This document shows, piece by piece, positions 37,315-46,952 of a DNA stretch of 64,000 nucleotides. This DNA comes from Aureobasidium sp. EXF-3400 (Eukaryota; Ascomycota; Dothideomycetes; Dothideales; Saccotheciaceae). The notes under the pieces were generated by a model. The model did not search any database, was not told the DNA's origin, and saw nothing but the letters and a program-made list of their open reading frames with translations. How positions within the stretch are numbered: position 1 is the first letter of the stretch; each line of letters opens with the position of its first letter. The translations under genes and the position numbers were made by a program. Location: positions 124,001 through 188,000 of the forward strand of contig SWBL01000039.1 in assembly GCA_024195585.1 (NCBI GenBank), read 5' to 3'.

Positions 37315-38758
37315 ATGGTAAGTGATGTCCGAAACGCTTCTGCATTTCCCTGCGCAGGAACGACAAGTCTATATGATGAGCATGTCTAATGCATAGCCTA
37401 GGCTTCTACTCATGAGACCGCGCCGTATCGGCCAGAAGTCCAAGCTTTGGGTGGTATACCAACGAAGATTGTCGACATACCAGTATGTGGTGTCTTCATG
37501 ATTCTATACATCATCGCTGGTGCTTTGCACATGGGGACCTTCACAAAAAACAAGAAAGTTGGAAAGAAGTTCATCTTCGGTGGAATGATGTTTGGTAAGA
37601 TCCAGTGTTTCTGACATCTCAATACTTAACAACATAGCTTACTTTAGGGTCCTAGGTCTCTGTAAGATCCGCATCGTAACACTGAGTCTTCGAATCGCAT
37701 GGGCATGCTACCCCCGCAACATTCGGTTGGGTATCGCTGCGCAAGTCTTTGTCAACATCGGTGTCGTTTTGCTATACTTTGTCAACCTCTTCTTCACACA
37801 GCGCATTGTCAGAGCCCAACATCCGAACTTTGGTTGGAGCAAGATCTTTTCACCACTGATCCCTATAGTCTGCGCCATCACCGTCTTAACGATCATTGCT
37901 CTGATCGTCGCCGTGATTCAATCGTTCTACACCCTGGACACAAACATCCATCGTATCGACCGGATCATTGAATTATATGGATCAACAGCATTCTCCGCCA
38001 TTGCTTTCGTTCCATTCGTCATTGTCACTCTATCAACACTCCTACGACTAATTCCAGGCATTCGCGGTCAAAAAGCACTGGACAAGTTTGGTTCTGGCAA
38101 GATGAGCACAAAGATTATTATTGTACTGGCCACCTCAGCCCTCCTAACTCTTGCCGCCTCGCTAAAGGCCGGCACTGGTTACTTACCATCCATTCCTCTT
38201 GTGAACAGTAGCAGCCCATCGACACCCGAACCTACCCCTTGGTACTTCAACCGCGGTGTCTTCTACGGATTTGGCTTTGGAGTAGAAATCATCATCTTGT
38301 TCTTCTTCATGGCTGTGAGAGTAGACAAACGCTTCATCATCCCCGACGGCGCCAAGGGACCTTACAGCTACGCCGGAGGCTTTGTCTTTGCAGGCGAGAG
38401 CGGCAACGAAAAGTCCAGATTGGGCCAACGCGATTCTACTCGCAACCTCACAGGCAGCTCACAATCGTTGCAATCATGGGGTGGGTCGACCCGTCGTGGC
38501 AGGAGTAAGGCTCCGTCTGTCATCAGTTGGGGTGGTATCAGTCAGGCGGATACAGAGATGGGCATCGGCGAGGATGGTGTCGAGCCTGTGCCGTATGTAA
38601 CGGTCGAGGATGGCGAGATCGCTAGGCCGGCAAGTATTGGAGGCGCTGGACAAGAAATGGGCTGGGATTCGAAGAGTGGCAAGTGGAAGCTGAGACCCGT
38701 TTCCAACATGTCTGCTGTCTCGACTGCAATGCCAGTATCGGCTAGAGAAGACGTCTAA
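37315..38758 (+). CDS. DUF3112 family multi-pass membrane protein
   Basis: Proposed exons 37315-37317 (ATG only), 37402-37594 and 37656-38758 give 432 aa. The second exon encodes ASTHETAPYRPEV then VDIPVCGVFMILYIIAG (TM1); the third opens GLCKIRIVTLSLRIAW, which restores the family motif FGxCxxRIVTxSLRIAWA. About seven TM helices follow, with the marker FYTLDTNIHRIDR in a loop, and the tail is a Ser/Gly-rich cytosolic region. Fungal DUF3112 proteins are sometimes described as GPCR-like; function is unknown. The third exon uses the second of two in-frame-looking acceptors, chosen because it matches the family. The ATG-only exon is inferred from a CTAATG/GTAAGT donor and a TCTAAT branch. Confidence 0.75.
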
Positions 38759-38942
38759 ACGACAGGTCTGCCATCGTAGAGAAAGACGGTCAGGATGTTT
38801 ATCCAACAGGATGTTTTGCAACAGTCGAAGCAAGAGGTGTTTTAAAGAGGCCGAGCGAGGAGTTTTTGCTTGTCATTATGTCGTTTTTTATGATTCTTGT
38901 AAATAAGCACCATATTCCTGATGAATTTATAGTTTCGTTTTC

Positions 38943-40171
38943 TTAGTCCTTTCTGACGGTCTTGATGCCGTTGTCGTCTTGAGTTGATTGCTTCTTGAGA
39001 AAGGCAGCCTGCATGGCCTCTAGGTCTTCATCTTGGTCGAGATCTTTGTTGGCCGTAGGGGCATTGTTTCCTGATGACGGGTCCTGGGCAGGTACTCGGC
39101 GCACTTCAGGTTGACCCGCTTGACGAGCATCTTCTGCTTTTTGGTCTTCGATCTGCTGAGCCTCCATCTGGTCAAACTCGTCACGCCTATCAATCCAACG
39201 TTCCTGGACATCTCTAACATCAATCTTGCCGCCCCAACCTTCTTGCATGGCAACCTGCCAGACAGAGTCGTTGGTACCCTTGTCTGTGCCAAAGACGTAA
39301 CCACTAGCGCGATCTACGGCGTGTAGCAGGTTTGTCATGGAGACCTTGTCCTCGACAGCGAGAGTCTCGAAGGCGACAAGACCGAAATCGCCAATGAGTT
39401 GAATCAGGGCCTCGTTGAGGGCGGTGAACTTTGACTCGGGCAGTTTGGGCATGTCGTTGCTTCCGGCACGATCTTGTTGGTTCTGTACAGAGGTGTTGTT
39501 CTGTTCGGCATCGAGGTGGGGCAATAGATAGTCCAGGTCTTGGACTTCAGTATAGTAGTCTAAGTTGAAGGGCAGGGGCTCAGAGTTTTTTGCGAGGTTG
39601 TCGATCTTGGTCAAGACATTGACAAGGGGGAATGGTAGATGGAGCATGCTGCGCAGACAGAGCAGTAAGGAAGATATGTACAGGGTAGGGCGCGAGAGGG
39701 TGAGAGAGTCGAGGAGATGGACAACGATTAGCTGTTGGCGGTTAGTCTGATAGGGTGACAAAGAAGGAAACGAAGGCGGACTCTGAAACCAATCTTCTCG
39801 AGACGGTGGAACAAGTTGGGCATTGTATTGTGATGTGTAAATAATTCGACCTGGCCTGGGCAGTCGAAGAGGATGTACGAGTCGCCGAGGTCTTTCAAGC
39901 CTTCCTCGAGCCACTCAAAGTTCTCTTGCAACTCTTCGAGGGCATACATGACACCGCCGTTAGGGCCCAGCTCTTCTTGTTCCATAACTTCTTCGAGTGA
40001 GACCAAGTCCCTTATGTCGAGGGCACATGGGTATGATGTCTTGTCGTTGGCAGGGTCGAGGTTGACGACGGCGCATTTGCGATCGATGGCGGTGAGGAAC
40101 TGGTGCATACCATCGCAGTAAGTCGACTTACCCGCGCCTGGCGGACCAATGACTAGTTGTGCAAAAGGCAT
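38943..40171 (-). CDS. GPN2: GPN-loop GTPase 2
   Basis: Exons 40171-39782 and 39731-38943 give 392 aa. The P-loop is VIGPPGAGKSTYC at the N-terminus, the GPN motif is LGPNGG, and G3 is FDCPGQVELF. The join LEKIGFR-LIVVHLLDS matches the family exactly. NVLTKIDNL is the G4-type motif. The C-terminal tail is acidic and Gln/Glu-rich. GPN2 assists RNA polymerase II (and III) assembly and nuclear import, and helps sister-chromatid cohesion in yeast. The 50-nt intron has an unusual donor, GTCCGC, but a perfect GACTAAC branch. It starts divergently from BUB3. Confidence 0.93.
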
Positions 40172-40334
40172 GTTGGTGAAATGTGAGTGGTCGGTGTTAT
40201 GGTGCGCGAGGGAGAAGATAATAATTGTTTGCAATGACGGAGTGATGCCCCGCAAAAGATTCGAGGGCCGAGAAGCTCCTGCTGCTTGTTGACTTTGCTC
40301 AGCGCCGTCGCATTCACACTGTCATCACACAACA
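40172..40334. promoter_or_regulatory. Bidirectional GPN2/BUB3 promoter
   Basis: Only 163 bp separate the divergent start codons of GPN2 (minus) and BUB3 (plus), so both core promoters must fit here. No obvious TATA box is present. Confidence 0.6.
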
Positions 40335-41458
40335 ATGAGCGGTATCTATCTCTCCTTCTGCTCCGAATTCCTTCACTTGTACTGACTCCTCTCGCAGCCC
40401 AAATAGAACTCGCCAATGCGCCGTCCGACGCCATCTCGGCCGTCCGCTTTGCTCCTCAATCACCAAACCGTCTGCTGGTCGCCTCGTGGGATCGCAATGT
40501 CTATCTCTACGACACATCCAACGGAGAACAGGGCAGCCTGTTACAAAAGGTAGAGCATCGCGCTCCCGTATTGGACATTTGCTTCGGCGACGACGACAAG
40601 ACTGCCTTCAGCGCCGGCCTCGACTGGGACGTCAACAGAATCAACCTCGAAACCGGCGACAAAGCCGTCATTTCATCACACGAAGCTGGTGTCAAGTCCA
40701 TCGTCTACTCACACTCACACCACCTGCTCATCTCGGCCTCGTGGGACAGCACCCTCCATGTCCACATACTCAAGGATGCCAATCTCGCTCACCCTCCCTC
40801 GACAATCCCCCTTCCGTCCAAGCCCTTCTCCATCTCCTTGACTCCCACAAAACTCGTTGTCGCCATGGCCTCACGTCAGATCTTCATCTACGACTTGGCT
40901 GCTCTGAAGATGCTCACCTCACAATCTGCCCCTTCTCAGGAATCTGGAAATCAAAGCATTCTCGAAATCCAGCCCTGGCAACAGCGCGAAAGCAGTTTGA
41001 AGTTCATGACACGCGCCGTCTGCTGCATGCCCAACGATCAAGGTTACGCACTTTCTTCAATCGAGGGCCGCGTCGGTGTCGAGTGGTTCGATCCATCGAC
41101 CGAATCTCAGAGCCGCAAGTACGCCTTCAAGTGCCACAGACAAGCAGACGACGGCGTTGATGTCGTCTATCCCGTCAATGCTCTGGCTTTCCACCCCGTA
41201 CACCAAGGAACCTTTGTCAGTGGAGGTGGTGACGGCTTCGTTGTACTGTGGGACGGTGTCACCAAGCGCAGGATCAGACAGTACCAGGCATACCCGTCTA
41301 GTGTCTCTAGTGTTTCATGGAGTTCTGACGGCAGATATCTGGCCATCGCAATCAGTCCTGGCTTCGAAGACGGAAAAGAAGTCATCGACCAAGGCCAGGT
41401 CAAACTGTTCATTCGAGAACTGGCAGACGGAGAAGCAAAGGGCAAGAGTGCCAAATAG
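40335..41458 (+). CDS. BUB3: Spindle-checkpoint WD40 protein Bub3
   Basis: Exons 40335-40341 (7 nt: ATG AGC G) and 40398-41458 give 355 aa. The spliced N-terminus MSAQIELANAP starts the first blade (AISAVRFAPQSPNRLLVASWD), followed by VYLYDTSNG, VLDICFGDDDKTAFSAGLDWDV and later YPVNALAFHPVHQGTFVSGGGDG with the final blade IRQYQAYPSSVSSVSWSSDG. Bub3 binds GLEBS motifs of Bub1 and Mad3/BubR1 at kinetochores and is needed for the spindle checkpoint. An unspliced longer frame exists upstream but has no plausible initiator. Convergent with POP5, 127 bp apart. Confidence 0.92.
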
Positions 41459-41585
41459 AAATGGGGAGAGGCTTTGGGAAGCGTTTAGAAAACCGGTCTT
41501 TGATACATTAGCGTAGGCGTTCCTGTCCTTGTATTCCCTGGACCTCTTGATATGGAAATTCATGCTCTTCTCTTTCTCTCTCTCT

Positions 41586-42208
41586 TCAGTCCTCGTCCAT
41601 GTCATCATCGTCGTCGTCGCTCTCAATGCCTATCGAGGCTCCTGCTCTTGTCATGTTGGTTGCGCCCTCGGCTCCAAGCATTTTGTCGAGTGAAAAGTCT
41701 GATGCTTTTCCTTGGGCGGTTGCTCGTAGAATAGCAGCTTTTGCTCTCCTGATAGCCTCCTCTTCGGCTTTGCGAATAGTTCCAGACACTCTTACAACCT
41801 GGATGACACATGCTTGGTCCACGGGCCGCGGTAGACGTGTGACAAAACTCAAGGCTGCCCAGACAAGACGATAATGCGCGCGAGACACCCGAATGATGGC
41901 CGTAGATGTGGCAGGAGAGAGATATTTGACTAACTATGGTCAGCTCTCCTCGCACTCCGGGCTTGGAGGTAGATGAACTCACCAACAAGACTACTGGCAA
42001 TCATGCCACTTCCATAGTCTCCGAACAGCTCTGTCACGCCATCCCTGATCATACGTGCCAGTAGTTGTGCGTTGAGTTTGTCCGATGAGGGCCGGCGGAA
42101 GGATACGACATCGGGGACTTGTCCATCTTTTGTCGTGAGCTTTGTTGGAGTGTCCGAGTCGGGATACAGGATGTTGACAAGCAGGTAACGGTGCTTCAAT
42201 CGGACCAT
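41586..42208 (-). CDS. POP5: Ribonuclease P/MRP subunit Pop5
   Basis: Exons 42208-41983 and 41929-41586 give 189 aa. The protein begins MVRLKHRYLLVNILYPDS, the Pop5 signature, followed by the helix VTELFGDYGSGMIASSLVV and the strand YLSPATSTAIIRVSR, then HYRLVWAALSFVTRLP. The C-terminus is acidic (ESDDDDDDMDED). It is a shared core protein of RNase P (tRNA 5' processing) and RNase MRP (rRNA processing). The frame crosses the intron through the split codon G|TC. A downstream neighbour on the same strand, REX4's gene, also serves RNA maturation but is transcribed separately. Confidence 0.9.
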
Positions 42209-42474
42209 GATGATGGATCTTGTCGCGTGTGACGAGCGCTGATATTTGCAATACTTGGTAATGCGATCGGCATCTTCTGTGCAATCAAGTCATGGCTGAT
42301 CAAAGAATTGGTTGCTCCAAACACTGACAAAGGCTTTGGTTCAAATCAAGTTCGACGCTTGGCAAGCATGCACTTTTAACAATGTCATTCTTAGACAAAT
42401 ATTTGGGTATTCTACTGTATTGTGCTTCGAGATGGGGGTATCTATGCTATGCTCGCTCCTTGAAAAATGTCTAC

Positions 42475-43605
42475 TTAGGCGCGCTTGGTTCTCTTCTTGC
42501 GCTTCTTGTTCTTCTTTGACTTTTTGCTCTTCTTGACGCTAGGTGCAATCACGTTGCCGTCGTTGTCCAACTGTTCCTCGTCTTCGTTGTCAGATCCGTC
42601 TTCATCCTCATCCGAGTCAGAGCCCTCGGCGTCCTCCTTTGCCTGTCTCTGCTCTTCCTTCCTAGCCTTCTTGTCCTCGGCCTGCTGCTTCAGCTTCTCT
42701 TCCCTTCTGATGGCAGCTCCGTACTTTTGCTTGACTTCCTTCTCGAATGCCTCCTTTTCGAGCTTGAACAACATCATGGTCGCTCTTGCATCCTCGACAG
42801 AACTGTGCTCTCCGCCTTGGATTTCCATGCCGAGGAACTCCTTGGCCAATTTGCGCAACGCAGGTGCTTTTCCCATGGACATTTTGCGGAATGTCGAGTG
42901 TCTGGATGTATCCCGGATATCTCTCTTTGGATGTGAGAGTAGTAGCACGTCCAAATCATTCTTGAGTGCGTGTCCAATCAAAATCTTTCCCTCCAACAGA
43001 GCAGCAATCTCTTTTTGTACTTCGGAAAAGGTACGAGCGACATCTGGTTTCAGGTGATGGGGTCGGATACCACTGACAAAGGTACGATAATCTGTGACTT
43101 CGACGCCGGGCACAGGTTGGACAAAACTATCGTAGATCTGTTCGCCGTGGAAGTTGACAATCGAGACACGAGCAAGGACATTGTCATCGAGCGGACCAGT
43201 GCCAACCATTTCACAATCGATGGCTAGAAACTTTCCGGGTTTGTGAGTCGGGTGGAGGCCTTGGTTGACGAGAGAGTCGGTCGAGGTGCGAGTCGAAACG
43301 ACTTCCTCGGCTGCAGTCGTGGTTCCAGCATTTGACGCGGTCCTTGGTGTCGACGTGTAGGATTTCGAGGGAGCACCGCCCATGTTGGTCTTTCTCTGAG
43401 CAAAAGAAGGCTTGTTCAGCTCCGTCCTTGGTCTTTTTGTTCCATTCGCAGAGCCCTGGAACTTCTTGAACTTTTCGTCTTGCGATTCGGTCGTTCTCTT
43501 GCGCTTCACGCTCGGGCTCGTGTCATCAGACTTGGGCTTCGGCTTGAGTGTTTGCTGTAACCTCTTCCAGTTGCTCGACAGATTCGCGGCAGCGACTTGA
43601 GCCAT
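42475..43605 (-). CDS. REX4: RNA exonuclease 4 (DEDDh family)
   Basis: Intronless, 376 aa from the ATG at 43605 (MAQVAAANLSSNWKRLQ), which fits Rex4 better than a frame extension upstream. A basic N-terminus (KRKRTTESQDEK) leads into the exonuclease domain: KFLAIDCEMVGTGP (motif I Asp/Glu), HALKNDLDVLLLSHPKR (motif II region) and EHSSVEDARATMMLF (motif III His/Asp). The C-terminal tail is highly charged with runs of Asp/Glu and Lys (KKSKKSKKNKKRKKR), like a nucleolar signal. Rex4 family enzymes trim rRNA precursors (ITS1) in the nucleolus. The adjacent POP5 gene works in the related RNase MRP pathway. Confidence 0.9.
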   Translation of the reverse strand: MAQVAAANLSSNWKRLQQTLKPKPKSDDTSPSVKRKRTTESQDEKFKKFQGSANGTKRPRTELNKPSFAQRKTNMGGAPSKSYTSTPRTASNAGTTTAAEEVVSTRTSTDSLVNQGLHPTHKPGKFLAIDCEMVGTGPLDDNVLARVSIVNFHGEQIYDSFVQPVPGVEVTDYRTFVSGIRPHHLKPDVARTFSEVQKEIAALLEGKILIGHALKNDLDVLLLSHPKRDIRDTSRHSTFRKMSMGKAPALRKLAKEFLGMEIQGGEHSSVEDARATMMLFKLEKEAFEKEVKQKYGAAIRREEKLKQQAEDKKARKEEQRQAKEDAEGSDSDEDEDGSDNEDEEQLDNDGNVIAPSVKKSKKSKKNKKRKKRTKRA

Positions 43606-44096
43606 GATTTCTTGTTGGTTTGCTCTGCTGGTCTGGGGAATCCATCTGGCACTTTTTTCTCCAGCGCCCGCCGGTCGGCTGCCGGCCCGAACGCGCGCGG
43701 CTTGGCGCCGGCCTGTATCTCTATCACATGTCAGATCTTCACCGAGATCATCAGGTACAAGGTACAACATATATTTTGCCAGCCCGACCACTTTATATCA
43801 AATCCTCATCGACTCACTCGAAGCTTCTTGGAAACTACCAAACATTGTGTAGTTTCCTTCGCCTCAGTCTCTCAGAGAGAAGATAGAACCACGTCTGGCC
43901 ATGATTCATCAAAACTCCTCAACTTGTGTACTCCGTAAAGATTCGTCTTCACATGCAAAACTCGATGCGTCATGATTGTCACATTTTTGTTCACAGATGC
44001 GTGCGTGCTACGTGAAGGCCACCAGGTTCGACCTTTCGTTGATAAAAGAGTCTCTCTTGCCCTCTGTTTTCTCCGGTAACTCTATCACATACAGCT
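43606..44096. promoter_or_regulatory. Divergent REX4 / caleosin promoter region
   Basis: 491 bp between divergent ATGs. It is GC-rich near REX4 (43660-43720) and otherwise unremarkable. No gene is seen. Confidence 0.35.
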
Positions 44097-45083
44097 ATGC
44101 CTTCCATCCTGGAACTCGGTGCCCCTGACCGCCAGAATGGTCGACTGACAGCCACTGGCGATTCTAACGCGCTTTTGTCTCTTCTCAAGGACCAGATCCG
44201 CGATTTCCCACCTGGCAAGCAATACAACATCGCCATCAGTGAAGTCCCAGTAACCGCTGAGCGTCTGCCTTACTACCCCAAGGAAGGAGACCGTCTCCAG
44301 GACGTTGGAACTGCAAGAGCAAACCTCGCTGTATCTAACGAAAGTCCCAACGGAACATCGCAGGAAAATTGGGCTGAGAATCACCAACACCAAACTGTAT
44401 GCCCTGTCATCTTCACCTTCCACAAGTCAGCCATCGTTGCTAACTTTCCATCAGGTCGTGCAACAACACGTCGTTTACTGGGACAAGGACCAAGATGGTA
44501 TCATCTGGCCTCTGGATACCTACAGAGGCTGCCGTGCCTGGGGCTGGAACCCAATTCTCTGTTTGATCGCCACTTTTCTCATCAATGTCAATCTTTCCTA
44601 TCCGACTTTGCCCTCCTGGATTCCAGATCCTTTCTTCCGCATCTACATTGCAAATCTTCACAAAGACAAGCACGGCAGTGACTCGATGACTTACGACAAC
44701 GAAGGCAGATTCAGTAAGTTTCTTGACAGTCAGAGCTTTCATCCTTCAACCTTTGCTGACTCGTCGCAGGACCTCAAAACTTCGAAGATATATTTGCAAA
44801 GTATGATCGTGGCAACAAAGGCGGCCTCGATGCCTATGATTTGATCAGAATGCATAAAGGCCAGCGTATGGCAATGGACTTTTTCGGATGGAGCGCCACC
44901 TTCCTCGAGTGGCTTGCGACTTATCTCTTGCTCTGGCCTGAAGACGGTATTCTACGCAAGGACGATATTCGCAGAATTTTCGACGGCAGCATCTTTCAAT
45001 TCAAAGCTGACGAGTATGCTGAGAAGAAGAGACATCATGGTCGTACCAACAAGACCATTGAGAGCAGGAAAAAGCAAGCTTAG
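44097..45083 (+). CDS. Caleosin-family calcium-binding peroxygenase
   Basis: Exons 44097-44396, 44455-44713 and 44770-45083 give 290 aa. The N-terminal region (1-95) is extended and polar. The caleosin domain begins VVQQHVVYWDKDQDGIIWP, where D110, D112 and D114 begin the EF-hand loop and H105 is the usual haem ligand position. It continues with TYRGCRAWGWNPILCLIATFLIN (central hydrophobic lipid-contact segment), SWIPDPFFRIYI (the proline knot-like element), FEDIFAKYDRGNKGG and WPEDGILRKDDIRRIFDGSIF. Caleosins sit on lipid droplets and use hydroperoxides to oxidise fatty acids. No signal peptide is seen. The branch point TGCTAAC in the first intron is a perfect match. Confidence 0.9.
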
Positions 45084-45733
45084 GTGTGTTGAGACAGACA
45101 GAACCGCAAGAGGATCAACTCGAGTAGGACCAGTGGTGAAACAGACTAAGGTTGCACTTTACGATTGTATGACATAGACAATAACAAACATGAGGTTAAC
45201 GGATGACTTTCCCCGGCTCTGAACTTAGGTTCAACCATCAATTGTCTTGTGACCAGCATCTGAAGACCACGTAGTGTTGTCGCGATGTGCCTAGCGTCTC
45301 TATTCACATCTTCATCTTGCAATAAAAACCTCCGGTATGAGTTATCGCATTCTTCTTGGTCGGGCTTCATGTTTCTTTCCTTCCAAAGGAGTGATGTCGT
45401 GAAAGTGTTTGCGTGACAAGGGTTCATTGAAGAACAAGCATGTCGAGGAAAGCCTTGAGGTGCTATCTTCGTAAGCGTTGTCGAACTGCATGCCATCAAA
45501 CAACGGACTAGAAGGAACCTCGCGCGCGAAAAGTGGCTGCAGGACGGCATCATTCTCTAATTCGACGATCCGGGGGAGTTAGTGACGAAGAGAGTTGACG
45601 GAAGGAGAAGGAATCAGCTTGATAAGGAGAATCAGACTGTCATGTTCAATCGTTGATACGACGCCTCGCTCCGCCCTCTATAGTGTCTCTATGAATTGGA
45701 AAGTGCAAATGCACGCTTCGAGATGCTTCAAAA
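45084..45733. other. Convergent 3' region between caleosin and the FAD gene
   Basis: 650 bp between convergent 3' ends. A 135-codon minus-strand frame (45146-45553) has no domain and low coding quality, so it is not called. No RNA gene is seen. Confidence 0.4.
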
Positions 45734-46952
45734 CTAATTCCAGTTGGGAACCACTTTCTTTGCATAACGCATGAACTTCCAGAAGCCCACAGCCCATTCC
45801 ACACTCCCTTCAGGATCGGTGACTCTCTCAGGCCAAGCAATGCCGGCTCCAAAGAGTCCAGGAATCTCCTTTCCGTCCACGTTTTTGAAAGCCCCCGTAT
45901 CAGGCTGGTAGTTGTAAGTGATGTCGGAGCCAGCAGTATCCTTGAGCCCCGGCAGAGGATCTCTGGTGTAGCCAATGGCTTGCACGTAGCGATCACAACC
46001 CGGGAGATGCTTCTCATAAGTCTGAGTTTCGTTCTCCTTCTCATAGGCAATCTTGGTGACAAACTTGCTGACTGGGGATGACTCAAACTTGGTTGGCTCT
46101 AGATTCTCCTTGGCCCATGCTGCTGCGGCACCCTTGAGACCAGTGTTGTCGCGTCTGATCCAGCCGTCCATGAACTCGGCGTATCGGAGAGGATGTCTTG
46201 TGAACCATTTGATCTTGAGATCTGGGTGTGTCGTGGAAGCGAGTTTGTATAGGTTGATGAGCACCAAGACTGCGCTGTGAGATGCTCCAATTACGGCAAC
46301 AGTTGTAGGCTCCTTTGGAATCTCTTTTGCCAGGAGTTTTGGACTGAGAGCGTGATCCAACTCCAGAGGGGATGTGTTTGATATCGAGACGGGAAGCTGT
46401 TGGTTTGTCGGAGAAGAGCCAGTGCAGAGGATGACTCTCGATGAGATGGCCTTACTCGTCTCACCGTTCGACAACTTGACGTTTACTACCCAGTCGTTTG
46501 TCTCACTGAGACTTGCTTCAGTCACCCGGCCTTGACGGGCTTCGACGCCGGGTGCCTTCTTCAAGCCTTCAGTAAGCATAAGGCACATGTCTGCGGCATA
46601 GCCTAGATCACATCCAGTGTCCTGGGGAAGACCTCGGAGATAGTCAACCGCATGAGGTGATGGGGTGTCCTTCAAGATCTTCTGGAAGGGTGACACGGCC
46701 TCTGCAAAGTCCACGAACAGCTTGACCTTGGTGTTTCTGTCTCGGTTAGTGATTGCAAATATCTAGTCACACCAAAAGTCAGACTTACGATGGCACCTCT
46801 CTGTACGATTTGTTCACTCTGCCAGCCTCGAATAGGTCATCTACCCACAGCACTGGGCCAACCTTTCTTTCCAGAAGATTTCCAAGGACAGTAATTCCCG
46901 CAGGACCACCGCCACAAACCACTGCGGCATACTTTGTTCTGTGAACTGACAT
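45734..46952 (-). CDS. FAD/NAD(P)-dependent oxidoreductase (monooxygenase-like)
   Basis: Exons 46952-46789 and 46736-45734 give 388 aa from [12 protein letters not shown]. The FAD motif [14 protein letters not shown] is near the N-terminus. A second Rossmann motif, [16 protein letters not shown], binds NAD(P)H, and ALFGAGI-like region [13 protein letters not shown] near the C-terminus is the flavin-binding end. The C-terminal half ends [14 protein letters not shown]. This arrangement resembles ornithine/flavin monooxygenase-like proteins, but the residues that would define a substrate are not clear, so a precise reaction is not assigned. An upstream in-frame ATG at 47186 would add a Ser/Arg-rich 78-aa extension resembling a mitochondrial presequence; this is an alternative start. 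Confidence 0.78.
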
